Assembly: GCF_004210375.1 (NCBI RefSeq)
Contig: NC_134828.1
Span: 24,110,400-24,174,399 of the forward strand
Reading direction: 5' to 3'
Length of the DNA: 64,000 nucleotides
Origin: Tachypleus tridentatus
Taxonomy: Eukaryota; Arthropoda; Merostomata; Xiphosura; Limulidae
Below are positions 33,801-46,115 of the stretch, piece after piece (the stretch's first letter is position 1; each line of letters begins with the position of its first letter). The translations under genes were made by a program, and so were the position numbers. Below the pieces are notes generated by a model. That model searched no databases. It saw only the letters and a list, made by a program, of their open reading frames with translations, and was not told the DNA's origin.

Positions 33801-34940
33801 TGTAGTTACTATATTATAACAAGCGTGAGTCAATTAGCACGGGAACACACTTGGAGTTTGCTGATAGTTACTATATTATAACAAGCGTGAGTCAATTAGC
33901 ACGGGAACACACTTGGAGTTTACTGATAGTTACTATATTATAACAAGCGTGAGTCAATTAGCACGGGAACACACTTGGAGTTTGCTGTAGTTACTATATT
34001 ACAACAAACGTGAGTCAATTAGCACTGGAATACACTTGGAGTTTGCTGATAGTTACTATATTAAAACAAATGTGAGTCAATTAGCACGGGAACACACTTG
34101 GAGTTTGCTGATAGTCACTATATTACAAGAAGCGTGGGTCTATTAGCACGGGAACACACTTGGAGTTTGTTGATAGTTACTATATTATAACAAGCGTGGG
34201 TCAATTAGCACGAGAACACACTTGGAGTTTGCTGTAGTTACTATATTACAACAAACGTGAGTCAATTAGCACGGGAACACACTTGGAGTTTGCTGATAGT
34301 TACTATATTATAATAAGCGTGAGTCAATTATCACGGGAACATACTTGGAGTTTGCTGTAGTTACTATATTACAACAAGCATGAGTCAATAAGCACGGGAA
34401 CACACTTGGAGTTTTCTGTAGTTACTATATTATAACAAGCGTGAGTCAATTAGCACGGGAACACACTTGGAGTTTGCTGTAGTTACTATATTACAACAAA
34501 CGTGAGTCAATTAGCACGGGAACACACTTGGAGTTTGCTGATAGTTACTATATTACAACAAGCGTGAGTCAATTAGCACGGGAACACACGTGGAGTTTAC
34601 TGATAGTTACTATATTATAACAAGCGTGAGTCAATTAGCACGGGAACACACTTGGAGTTTGCTGTAGTTACTATATTACAACAAACATGAGTCAGTTAGC
34701 ACGGGAACACAGTTGGAGTTTGCTGATAGTTACTATATTACAACAAGCGTGAGTCAATTAGCACGGGAACACACTTGGAGTTTGCTGTAGTTACTATATT
34801 ACAACAAACGTGAGTCAATTAGCACGGGAACACACTTGGAGTTTTCTGTAGTTACTATATTACAACAAACGTGAGTCAATTAGCACGGGAACACACTTGG
34901 AGTTTGCTGATAGTTACTATATTACAACAAGCGTGAGTCA
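30820..34940. repeat. 62/60-bp satellite, ~67 units, 4.1 kb
   Basis: Core ACGGGAACACACTTGGAGTT then TGCTGATAGTTACTATATTA and CAACAAACGTGAGTCAATTAGC. Two length classes alternate: 62 bp with GCTGATAGTT and 60 bp with GCTGTAGTT; a few lack AG of GGAGTT. The first four to five units form a separate sub-family (GCTACAATTTTACAAC). A distinctive block starting with GCACTGGAAT at 32421 recurs at 34022, so about 1.6 kb was duplicated inside the array. No long frame is kept. Confidence 0.97.
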
Positions 34941-35009
34941 AGGATAAATTGTTAATTATAGAGAGAATGAACAACTAGAAGATAATGGATTCCTAGTCAA
35001 GAACTCATT

Positions 35010-35325
35010 CAGTAGGCTGAAATATTGTTGGTTATACTTGGTTAACAATAGAGAATCTATCCAGTAGGTTGCAGGTGACTGTATAAACAATAGGCTGAAT
35101 TATTGTTAATTATAGTCGGTTAACAATCGAGAATCTATCTAGTAGGCTGAAGGTGACAGTACAAACAATAGGCTCAAATATTGTTGGTTATACTTGGTTA
35201 ACAATAGAGAATCTATCCAGTAGGCTGGAGGTGACAGTACAAACAATAGGCTGAAATATTGTTTATTGTAGTCGGTTAACAATCGAGAAATTATCTAGTA
35301 GGTTTTAAATGATAGTCCAAACGTT
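35010..35325. repeat. ~78-bp tandem repeat, 4 units
   Basis: Unit GGCTGAAATATTGTTGGTTA then TACTTGGTTAACAATAGAGA, ATCTATCCAGTAGGCTG and GTGACAGTACAAACAATA. It fills the gap between the 62-bp array and the mariner element. Confidence 0.9.
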
Positions 35326-35331
35326 AAAATA

Positions 35332-36618
35332 TGAGGTCATCCCGTAAGTAATGTCCGACAATTTAACAGAGAAAGTGCGTCATCATTTGTCTTTGTAGAA
35401 AGCTTTAATGACTACAATATGTAGTACAACGTGTATACAAATGTTCATACAGATAAAATAAACTAACCCAACTCCACGTTTTCAGATGATTAATCAAATA
35501 AACCCTTATGAAGATGAATGTGTCTGAGGAGCACATTAGGCAAATAATACCTTATGAGTTTATTAAAGGCAATAGTGCAGCAGAAACTACACGAAACATT
35601 CAAGGTGTTTATGGTGCTGAGTCTCTCAATGAAAGAAAATGTCAAAGGTGGTTTCAGAATTTCAGATCAGGTGACTACAGCTTAAGAGATGCGCCATGAT
35701 CAGTTCATCCTGTTGAGTTTAATGATGGCTTGCTACTAACTGCACTTCATGAAGATTGTGCTGTAACAGTTAAAGAACTAGCACAGAAACTTAATTCAAC
35801 ACATTCAACAGTTCACCGTCATCTGCAACATCTTGGAAAGGTGTCAAAATTGGAGAATGTGTCCCCCATGATGTCACAAAAGCCAACCTTAGAGCAAGAG
35901 TAGACATTTGCACTTCTCTGCATTCTCGTGAACGTAACACGCCTTTTTTTTGGACAGGGTAGTGACTGGATAAGAAAAATGGATAGTTTATAAAAATATT
36001 AAGCACCGCATACAACGGCTCAGTGCAGGTAAACTAGCTAAAGCACATCCCAAAATGGACCTCCATCCAAGGAAAGTCTTGTTAAGCGTTTGGTGGGATG
36101 TTGTTGGTGTGATCCACTTTGAGTTGCTGCCACTCAATGTAACGATTACATTAGACTTCTATTGTCAACAGTTAGAGCACTTGAATGTTGCACTGAAAGA
36201 AAAGAGGCCTGCTTTGGTCAATCGTAAAGGTGTTGTGTTACACCAGGATAATGTACGGCCCCAAACAGTAAGGATCACATCTGTAAAGATTGAAGAACTA
36301 GACTGGGAAAAACTTCCACATCCTCCTTATTCTCCAGACCTTGTCACATCTGATTATCATCTGTTCCAAAGTTTGCAGAACTATCTTGATGGAAAAGAAC
36401 TTGGAACACATGAAGATGTCAAAACTACCCTCTCTACGTTCTTTATCCCTAAACCCCAAGAATTTTATAGAAGTGACATTTAGAAGCTTGTGAATCATTG
36501 GCAGGAAGTAATTAATAATAATGGAACATACGTCATTGATTAAATAACATTAAGAGAATTTGAAATCCTTTCTCTTTTTCTGAACCTAAATTCAGACATT
36601 ACTTAAGGGATGAGCTAA
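35332..36618 (+). mobile_element. Mariner transposon, 1.29 kb, complete ends but dead
   Basis: Terminal inverted repeats TGAGGTCATCCCGTAAGTAA (left) and TTAGCTCATCCCTTAAGTAA (right, read inward) are flanked by TA at 35330-35331 and 36619-36620, the normal mariner target. Length and end sequence fit a full-length mariner. The gene inside is broken (next entry). Confidence 0.95.
35508..36543 (+). pseudogene. Mariner transposase pseudogene (DD34D family)
   Basis: The N-terminal part shows the paired helix-turn-helix DNA-binding region of mariner transposases, with the usual AAETTRNI and WFQNFRSGD words. A second helix-turn-helix ends in NSTHSTVHRHLQHLGKV. The catalytic half contains VLHQDNVRPQ and YSPDLVTSDYHLF, with 34 residues between the second and third aspartates as expected. 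It is inactive: TGA at 35697-35699 replaces a codon just after the first helix-turn-helix, a frameshift lies between about 35850 and 35960, TAA at 35971-35973 sits exactly where the first catalytic Asp of the TGDEKW-type motif should be, and TAG at 36481 precedes the last 20 codons. It resembles the mariner part of vertebrate SETMAR and is probably of the cecropia type. Not a host gene. Confidence 0.93.
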
Positions 36619-36662
36619 TAATTAAGTTTTTAAATAATTGCTTTACACATTTTTAGTAATAT

Positions 36663-36770
36663 AACCCTCTAGTGGCTCAGAAGTAAACTTGAAATGGTTC
36701 AAAACTGCTAGAGTTCGAATCTCGATCACTGCTCTAGAACACACTCCAAATACACGTTATTTGTCACTCT
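36663..36770 (+). mobile_element. tRNA-like sequence, possible fourth SINE type
   Basis: CCCTCTAGTGGCTCAGAAGT resembles box A and GAGTTCGAATCTCGATC is a good box B. It lacks the shared 3' hairpin. Similar degenerate heads occur near 54310, 57330 and 61318. Too decayed to be a working tRNA gene. Confidence 0.4.
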
Positions 36771-37885
36771 TAGGACGAAAATGTCATGATAGTAACATTT
36801 TTAAAAATGTACCGGTCATAGTAAGAAAATTCCAAGCTGCTTGACCATCCACCGAAATCAATGCAGCATTTGCTAAAACAGAGAAACAACGACTTTATTG
36901 TTTTTATCTACATAGTATTTTTTTTTTTGTCTTCCAAAGTTGCGTCGACAGAAGAACGAAAACTTTACCGATTGAAATCCGTGGCTCTTGATTCCCGGTG
37001 GTGGTAGCAGTAAATAGTCAAACGTATTATTAGTATACAACAAACTAACAAACCGCAATTATCTTTTTTTATTATTTCCCGCTTCTACAGAGTAACCCAT
37101 CATTAACTCTAAACTTTGTACTGGTCTCGTAAGTTGTGCGTGATAATTAGGAATTGATTTTTTTCTGCTTTGTTTTTGTATTTGCTTACTTTAGGCTCGA
37201 GCTCGTGTTCTTTGTGAATTATTATAGAATTCGCCACTGACTTTGAAGATCACGAAATATAGATGAAAGATCCTGTTGGTCGCAAAGGACTCGTTATTAT
37301 GTTACATTTCAAGTTTAGGACCGTTTTTGTCCTTTTTTTTTTATTTCATGCATCCTTCATTTCATACACCTAAACGGTGTAATACTTCCATAGGCACGTA
37401 TTTATAGATGCTATTTTTATACGGACTCCTTCATTTAAATAATGAAGTTGGTGAACCCGTGGCATTTTCAAACAACCGTCATGCTTTGAAAGTAATTTGG
37501 TTCACGTGTTATTTTAGTCTTTGTCTTTCACACAGAAATGTTACTGGTCATTAAATTAATTGCTTTTATTGCATACTGTAACGATAGATTATCATCATTA
37601 CGTGACCGTATCTATGATTTACACGTTCGTTGCGCACAATAGGCTGAATTATAAATTACTCAGAAACGGCAACTCTTAGCCGTTACTTCTTTCACACATA
37701 AGGACTTCTCGTGTAACTTATGATATTATTAAAACTTGTCTTTAGTCTCTAATTAAGTACTTCTGGTTCGTTTCGGTAGAAGACACATTATGTGCAAGCA
37801 TCATCTTTGTTTCCACTTCAGATGACATGTAACTCCGACAAATCTGTAACCTGTGTTACATGATTAATCCTGATCTAGGGGTCTG
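36771..37885. other. No gene or known repeat
   Basis: AT-rich DNA with T-runs. No exon-like segment or recognised element. Confidence 0.45.
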
Positions 37886-40800
37886 AAATAGGTCCATATA
37901 TGGTATATCTGACACTTGAAGTCACAATATAGGTCCATAGGTAGTATATGTGGCACTTGAAGTCACATTGTGGATCCATAGATGGTATATGTGACACGTG
38001 AAATCACAATATACGTCCATAAATAGTGTATCTGACACTTGAAGTCACATTGTGGATCCATAGATGGTATATGTGACACGTGAAATCACAATATACGTCC
38101 ATAAATAGTGTATCTGACACTTTAAATCACAATACAGGTTCATAGATGGTATATGTGACACTTAGAATAATGTTATAGGTTCATAGATGGTATATGTGAC
38201 ACTTAGAATAATGTTATAGGTTCATAGATGGTATATTTAACACTTAGAATAATGTTATAGGTTCATAGATGGTATATTTAACACTTAGAATAATGTTATA
38301 GGTTCATAGATGGTATATTTAACACTTAGAATAATGTTATAGGTTCATAGATGGTATATTTAACACTTAGAATAATGTTATAGGTTCATAGATGGTATAT
38401 TTAACACTTAGAATAATGTTATAGGTTCATAGATGGTATATTTAACACTTAGAATAATGTATAGGTTCATTTAACACTTAGAATAATGTTATAGGTTCAT
38501 AGATGGTATATTTAACACTTAGAATAATGTTATAGGTTCATAGATGGTATATTTAACACTTAGAATAATGTTATAGGTTCATAGATGGTATATTTAACAC
38601 TTAGAATAATGTTATAGGTTCATAGATGGTATATTTAACACTTAGAATAATGTTATAGGTTCATAGATGGTATATTTAACACTTAGAATAATGTTATAGG
38701 TTCATAGATGGTATATTTAACACTTAGAATAATGTTATAGGTTCATAGATGGTATATTTAACACTTAGAATAATGTTATAGGTTCATAGATGGTATATTT
38801 AACACTTAGAATAATGTTATAGGTTCATAGATGGTATATTTAACACTTAGAATAATGTTATAGGTTCATAGATGGTATATTTAACACTTAGAATAATGTT
38901 ATAGGTTCATAGATGGTATATTTAACACTTAGAATAATGTTATAGGTTCATAGATGGTATATTTAACACTTAGAATAATGTTATAGGTTCATATGTTATA
39001 ACACTTAGTTCATAGATGGTATATTTAACACTTAGAATAATGTTATAGGTTCATAGATGGTATATTTAACACTTAGAATAATGTTATAGGTTCATAGATG
39101 GTATATTTAACACTTAGAATAATGTTATAGGTTCATAGATGGTATATTTAACACTTAGAATAATGTTATAGGTTCATAGATGGTATATTTAACACTTAGA
39201 ATAATGTTATAGGTTCATAGATGGTATATTTAACACTTAGAATAATGTTATAGGTTCATAGATGGTATATTTAACACTTAGAATAATGTTATAGGTTCAT
39301 AGATGGTATATTTAACACTTAGAATAATGTTATAGGTTCATAGATGGTATATTTAACACTTAGAATAATGTTATAGGTTCATAGATGGTATATTTAACAC
39401 TTAGAATAATGTTATAGGTTCATAGATGGTATATTTAACACTTAGAATAATGTTATAGGTTCATAGATGGTATATTTAACACTTAGAATAATGTTATAGG
39501 TTCATAGATGGTATATTTAACACTTAGAATAATGTTATAGGTTCATAGATGGTATATTTAACACTTAGAATAATGTTATAGGTTCATAGATGGTATATTT
39601 AACACTTAGAATAATGTTATAGGTTCATAGATGGTATATTTAACACTTAGAATAATGTTATAGGTTCATAGATGGTATATTTAACACTTAGAATAATGTT
39701 ATAGGTTCATAGATGGTATATTTAACACTTAGAATAATGTTATAGGTTCATAGATGGTATATTTAACACTTAGAATAATGTTATAGGTTCATAGATGGTA
39801 TATTTAACACTTAGAATAATGTTATAGGTTCATAGATGGTATATTTAACACTTAGAATAATGTTATAGGTTCATAGATGGTATATTTAACACTTAGAATA
39901 ATGTTATAGGTTCATAGATGGTATATTTAACACTTAGAATAATGTTATAGGTTCATAGATGGTATATTTAACGCTTAGAATAATGTTATAGGTTCATAGA
40001 TGGTATATTTAACACTTAGAATAATGTTATAGGTTCATAGATGGTATATTTAACACTTAGAATAATGTTATAGGTTCATAGATGGTATATTTAACACTTA
40101 GAATAATGTTATAGGTTCATAGATGGTATATTTAACACTTAGAATAATGTTATAGGTTCATAGATGGTATATTTAACACTTAGAATAATGTTATAGGTTC
40201 ATGGTATATTTAACACTTAGATGGTATATTTAACACTTAGAATAATGTTATAGGTTCATAGATGGTATATTTAACACTTAGAATAATGTTATAGGTTCAT
40301 AGATGGTATATTTAACGCTTAGAATAATGTTATAGGTTCATAGATGGTATATTTAACACTTAGAATAATGTTATAGGTTCATAGATGGTATATTTAACAC
40401 TTAGAATAATGTTATAGGTTCATAGATGGTATATTTAACACTTAGAATAATGTTATAGGTTCATAGATGGTATATTTAACACTTAGAATAATGTTATAGG
40501 TTCATAGATGGTATATTTAACACTTAGAATAATGTTATAGGTTCATAGATGGTATATTTAACACTTAGAATAATGTTATAGGTTCATAGATGGTATATTT
40601 AACGCTTAGAATAATGTTATAGGTTCATAGATGGTATATTTAACACTTAGAATAATGTTATAGGTTCATAGATGGTATATTTAACGCTTAGAATAATGTT
40701 ATAGGTTCATAGATGGTATATTTAACACTTAGAATAATGTTATAGGTTCATAGATGGTATATTTAACACTTAGAATAATGTTATAGGTTCATATATGGTA

Positions 40801-41437
40801 TATTTAACACTTAGAATAATGTTATAGGTTCATAGATGGTATATTTAACACTTAGAATAATGTTATAGGTTCATAGATGGTATATTTAACACTTAGAATA
40901 ATGTTATAGGTTCATAGATGGTATATTTAACACTTAGAATAATGTTATAGGTTCATAGATGGTATATTTAACGCTTAGAATAATGTTATAGGTTCATAGA
41001 TGGTATATTTAACGCTTAGAATAATGTTATAGGTTCATAGATGGTATATTTAACACTTAGAATAATGTTATAGGTTCATAGATGGTATATTTAACACTTA
41101 GAATAATGTTATAGGTTCATAGATGGTATATTTAACACTTAGAATAATGTTATAGGTTCATATATGGTATATTTAACACTTAGAATAATGTTATAGGTTC
41201 ATAGATGGTATATTTAACACTTAGAATAATGTTATAGGTTCATAGATGGTATATTTAACACTTAGAATGATGTTATAGGTTCATAGATGGTATATTTAAC
41301 ACTTAGAATAATGTTATAGGTTCATAGATGGTATATTTAACACTTAGAATGATGTTATAGGTTCATAGATGGTATATTTAACACTTAGAATAATGTTATA
41401 GGTTCATAGATGGTATATTTAACACTTACAATAACGG
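37886..41437. repeat. 41-bp satellite, ~85 units, 3.5 kb
   Basis: Core unit ATAGGTTCATAGATGGTATA then TTTAACACTTAGAATAATGTT. The main body (38150-41430) is almost identical unit to unit, with a few truncated units (38460, 38990, 40200). The left edge (37886-38150) holds older units in which GAAGTCACAAT or GAAATCACAAT replaces AGAATAATGTT. Marker variants AACGCTTA and CATATATGG recur 369 bp apart (nine units), so blocks have been copied within the array. Confidence 0.97.
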
Positions 41438-41452
41438 ATAACAATATAGGTT

Positions 41453-41552
41453 TACTCTTTGACAACATCTTACCAATGTGGGATTGATCTTTAAATTATG
41501 ACGCCCCCACAGTTGAAAGGGCAAGCATGTTCAATGATAGGAGTAATGCCCG
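41453..41552 (-). mobile_element. SINE-T fragment at the edge of the 41-bp array
   Basis: ACTCTTTGACAACATCTTAC, GACGCCCCCACAGTTGAAAG and GGGCAAGCATGTTCAATG come from the central domain. Both ends are lost; the array abuts its left side. Confidence 0.75.
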
Positions 41553-42539
41553 AAAGTCGAAAAAGAAAAATATTAATAATTCGTATTTTAATGAAAATTG
41601 GTATCTATTTTCTTTACTTTTTCGACATGGGTTAGTTCTCTTGTCATATATACATTTATCTTAACAAATCTTAAGATTAAAATAATTCATCGTCAAAGGC
41701 TAGGTATACAATTTTGTAAGCCTTATATTGTGCATGCATAAGAAATTTTACCTAGCCATTAAATCAGTGTATTAAAATACATAAAAAGGATTAATTTATT
41801 ATAAGAGATGTAAGGCTAAATCGTGAAGATATGCTTAGCAATCACAAGTTTCCCGGATCTTGAGAGACGTCTTTAGAAATACAAACGAAAATATTGATAA
41901 CAGCATTTGTACCCAATTGAAGAAACTTTGCAAGTTAAATATTATAGGTTTCAGGTTTCCTGTGGACTCATCTGTGATACTTAGTAGTTCTAAGTAATCT
42001 TTTAATCAGATAGTATTTATTACTACAAAATCGTATATAGTGATTCAGCTATGGCTTGTTCCTGTTAAAGCTTTCTCACTTCTAAAATCAGGGTTAAGTT
42101 TATCACTATAATGTGGTATCAAACATGGCCTGCGAAGAATTCTGACTGTTCTGAGTAACAGAAACGTTTTGATACATGTATTACTGCAGTATTTTTGTTG
42201 CAGTAACTTATATTCAATTACATGTTCATACGTAATTGTTAAGCCTTCCGTTTGTGCTTAAACGTTTTGATCCTTATAATTAATGAGAAGTGAACCCAAA
42301 ACTGAAGATCTGCTTCCTTTTCGAGAGGTGAAACAGGGTTTTAGAGAGAACGAATGGTTCTAATTCTAACCTTCATGTACAGGACATCACCAGATCAATA
42401 AAACCGGGACTAGCACGTGAAAAATACTAGGTCATACTAGCGGGGTTGGGGGACATAAAGCTGGGGTGCAATTTTATGTGTTAGAATATTCTCATGAAGT
42501 TGCACATGTACTACCTGTGCATTCCAGTCGCAAATTATG
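41553..42539. other. No gene or known repeat
   Basis: AT-rich DNA without recognised element or exon. Confidence 0.45.
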
Positions 42540-42735
42540 AGTTGGCAGACCAAAGCAAAGGAAGTCGGTCAAGAACGTCCACCACCGGCTCTTGGGGTAT
42601 TCTTATCTGACCGAATAGTGAGAACTGATCGTCACTCTTACAACACAGATTAAAGTGCAGAACACGTTTCTGCAGCAACGAAACGCGAACTCATGGATTT
42701 ACGGTCGGGGCACGCTAATCGCCAGCCACCCCCAG
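42540..42735 (-). mobile_element. SINE-T, old and degenerate
   Basis: CCACCACCGGCTCTTGGGGT, ACCGAATAGTGAGAACTGAT and CGAAACGCGAACTCATGGAT follow the order of the central domain and box B side, with many changes. Confidence 0.6.
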
Positions 42736-42870
42736 TCCTGTGTAGTTATTCCTGAAATGACGTGCGTTATCTGGGATTTCTCAGAGTTGTTCTGTAGCGT
42801 CTCCGGTTAAGATATATTTATTTTAAATATTAGTATAACACACTCTAAAGGAGTATTAATATAAATCGTG

Positions 42871-42886
42871 AATCTGACGTCAGATT
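42871..42886. promoter_or_regulatory. 16-bp perfect palindrome centred on a CRE
   Basis: AATCTGACGTCAGATT is its own reverse complement and contains the CREB/ATF site TGACGTCA. It lies 8 bp before a SINE-T. Function not shown. Confidence 0.4.
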
Positions 42887-42894
42887 AACAGTCT

Positions 42895-43173
42895 GGCCCG
42901 GCATGGCCAGGTGGTTAAGGCACTCGACTCGTAATCCGAGGGTCGCGGGTTTGAATCCCCGTCGCACCACACATGCTCGCCCTTTCAGCCCTGGGGGCGT
43001 TATTATATGACGGTTAATCTCACTATTTGTTGATAAAAGAGTAGCCCAAAGGTTGACAGTGGGTGGTGGTGACTGGCTGCCTTCCCTCTAGTCTTACACT
43101 GCTAAATTGGGGACGGCTAGCACAGATAGCCCTCGAGTAGCTTTGCGAGAAATTCAAAAACAAACAAACAAAA
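42895..43173 (+). mobile_element. SINE-T, full length
   Basis: Complete head with GGTTTGAATCC box B, central domain and CAAACAAACAAA tail. The hairpin is damaged on its 3' side (GCACA against TGCGA). Confidence 0.95.
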
Positions 43174-44664
43174 ATATTAAAACCCACTGAGGTGGGTTTG
43201 CCAATACAACGACTCGCTTACTATGACTCGCTGTTTTATACTGAACAACGTGAAACGTTGTTTATTTGGTCAATTCATGTGATCTTTCGAGAGAATATAT
43301 CTTTTAAGAGTAGACATTATGATAAAACTAGAATTTCAATTTCAGCTTTAACACCATTGTGGAGTACTTTCTAAATGTGTTGTTATACAACAGTTTCTTG
43401 TTGTTTCACAGTATATCTTCTTTATCAGTGCTTTATATCTATGAGGATTGATTTATCTATGACTGAACTTTTAGAATATATTTCCTGTAACAGTACTTCG
43501 TATCTCTAAGGGTGTAATTTGTGTATTTTATCTCTGGATAAACATTTTAGAAATATATCTCCTTTATCAGTTCTTGATATTTCTATAATGTGATTTCCCC
43601 TCGCGTGCACTTATGATGAGTAATTTAATGATACTGTTGTTTTATATCTTCCGTATAATACCACAGGTCAAAGGTTTTTTTTATATCACACAACATAGTT
43701 CAATAAGTTGTATTGATTATAGAAATGTATTGCGTTGGAAAAACACGAGTTTCGGACATAACTGACATTCCTAAAATCAACATTTATGTTATTTATTAAA
43801 ATCAGTGTCGTGCAAGTCGTAAGTCGAAGGTAATATTTTACGTCACGTACAAGTTGTAAGTTTGAGCGTAAAATGTTACGTCAAAACATCTGACTTGTTA
43901 CAGGCGTGAACAATGTATTTCACTGACTCAGAAAAACACGCAAGATCGAAAATTAAAAGCTTTCAGACATGAACAAGGTTCGTGTGAAGATGCTACATTT
44001 TTTATTTTTTTCTTTGTCGTAGATTTCGAACATTTTATTCCATTGTGCATAAAAAAAAAAAAACACTTCATGTCTGCAGGCTACTAGTAAACTGTTCAAC
44101 ACAGAACGCGTAACGTCAGCACTTCCGAAGAAAGCGAAAACAGTATTTTACGTTTGACTAGTTCGGGTGAGAAGTGTCAGAACTTTTATATATAACAAGT
44201 AATTTAATCTTTACTGTCATTTCTGCGTGAAAAAGAAATTGTCGCCATTATCAGCCATACATACAGTCGGTATCTCGCAGAACGTGTGTTCAGTTTTTCG
44301 ATCAGCATTATATATTGTCACAATTTATTATCAGTAATGGGGGGCTAGTTATTCCGATAATTAGATCCAACCAGATTAAATAAAATCATATGGTCAGGCA
44401 GTTTAATTATAGTTTACCTTTTTCTCTCCGCCATCATCGATTAACATCAAAATAAGGAACTGTAGAGTTTCACCCATCATGTGCCATTAAAATAGAGGAG
44501 CTAAGCGAGTCACTCTTTTGTAAAACACCATCAAAATATACAACTTTATCATCTTACACCCTCTCCGACTACTACCAAAATAGATAACATTATAACGTTT
44601 CGCACTTCCAAAGGGTAACATCAACATAAGGAACAGTGACATTTCACACCTTTATTACGCATCA
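43174..44664. other. No gene or known repeat
   Basis: A 60-codon frame at 43192-43374 has no domain. A TATA-like TTATATATAACA occurs near 44187 without a convincing initiator or downstream frame. An A13-type run lies near 44050. Confidence 0.4.
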
Positions 44665-44930
44665 GGCCCCGGCATGGCCAGGTGGGTTCAGGCGTTCGAC
44701 TCGTAATCTGAGGGGGTTCGAATCCCGGTCGCACCAAAGATCTCGCCTTTCAACCGTGGGGGCGTTATAATGTCACGGCCAACACTACTATTTGTTGGTA
44801 AAAGAGTAGCCTAAAAGTTGACGGTTGGTGGTGCTGACTAGCTGCCTTCCCTCTAATCTTACACTGCTAAATTAGGGACGGCTAGCGCAGATAGTCCTCG
44901 AGTAGATCTTTGCGCGAAATTCAAACACAA
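44665..44930 (+). mobile_element. SINE-T with small deletions in the head
   Basis: GGCCCCGGCATGGCCAGGTG start; the GGTCGC between anticodon arm and box B is deleted (TCTGAGGGGGTTCGAATCCC). The central domain and tail are recognisable. Confidence 0.9.
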
Positions 44931-45079
44931 AACATCGCACATCGTCAAATACATAACCGTATTTTAAAGTACCGTCAAATTAACGACAAATCTAACGTTT
45001 TAAATCTTCGTACTGCAACATCAAAATAAACATCTAATATTTAACAACTTTATCGATAAACCCTAATAAGATTAATAAT

Positions 45080-45181
45080 AGTGGATTTACAACGCAAGAA
45101 AACAGGTTTAGATGTCCATGGTGGAAAGAGCACAGATAGCCCTTTGTGTAGTCTTGTGCTTAACTACAAACAAAAACAAAT
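45080..45181 (+). mobile_element. SINE-V2, 5'-truncated
   Basis: Starts at GTGGATTTACAACGCAAGAA. Hairpin arms AGCACA and TGTGCT are intact; the tail is TACAAACAAAAACAAA. Box A is absent. Confidence 0.75.
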
Positions 45182-45796
45182 ATTTATGATATATTACTAA
45201 ACACATGTCACAACTTGTAAGAAAAATACCAACTGTTTGAAATAAAATAGCAGCCCCTTCTATACGAAAGATAAAATTAACAAGCGAATGGAGTTTGAAG
45301 TAAAAGTGCTGATCATGAGTGCTGAACGTACTAATAGTGTCAAAAAAATTCAGCGCTTCAGTAATAATCGATTACAGTATTATGATTTGGTTGAACCCTG
45401 GTTTACTAAAATAGTAATATAGTCAATAAGTTTGAATATGTAAGTGTTGGTTAGAAAAACAAAAAGACTTAGGTCTATATATATGTAACATCTTTTTCCT
45501 TACTGGTGAAAAATGTTAGTAAGTGTCTTACCGAATATAATAGTTTTTTTTATGTTATTATAATGTGTTGATTGAAAACTCACAATCAGAAAACTGTCCC
45601 AAATTTTGGGATTTCTATAAAACAAAGACGCTGGCATGAAAAATGTCGAATCATTTCTTCTTTTTAAGATTCCACACTAGTGCTTGAATCTTTTTTTTAA
45701 TGTGTGGTTTTTGTGTGTATCCAGACATGATGTGAAGAACATGTATATTATTGCTGTTGTCTAAGTTTCCGCTCTCTTCTGATTCACACCATATAC
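45182..45796. other. No gene or known repeat
   Basis: AT-rich DNA. Nothing recognised. Confidence 0.45.
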
Positions 45797-46055
45797 GCCC
45801 GGCATGGCCAGGCGGGTTTCTCCTTTCTTTCTTTCTCCAAACAAGCTCGCCCTTTCAGCCGTGGGGGCGTTATAATGTGACGGTCAATCCCACTACTCGT
45901 TGGTAAAAGAGTAGTCCAAGAGTTGGCGGTGGGTGGTGATGACTTGCTGCCTTCCCTTTAGTCCTTACACTGCTAAATTAGGGACGGCTAGCGCAGATAT
46001 CCCTCTAGTAGCTTTGTGCGAAATAAAAACAACAACAACAACAAAACAAACAAAC
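45797..46055 (+). mobile_element. SINE-T lacking box B, with CTTT run in the head
   Basis: After GCCCGGCATGGCCAGGCGGG the anticodon arm and box B are replaced by TTTCTCCTTTCTTTCTTTC, then the central domain resumes at CAAACAAGCTCGCCC. The 3' hairpin pairs with one G-U (GCGCA/TGTGC). Confidence 0.9.
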
Positions 46056-46115
46056 ACACCATACGAGTATAACCTTCGGTTTACACGCGGGTTAGACAAC
46101 GCTTAAGCCTAAATT

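Noticed and set aside
30820-34940. CRISPR-like array of regular repeats
   Set aside because: The whole unit is repeated, with no unique spacers, in a eukaryotic setting; it is a satellite.
35508-36543. Host SETMAR-like gene
   Set aside because: No SET domain; the sequence lies between mariner ends and carries three stops and a frameshift.
37886-41437. Possible CRISPR array (41-bp regular units)
   Set aside because: Units abut directly without variable spacers.
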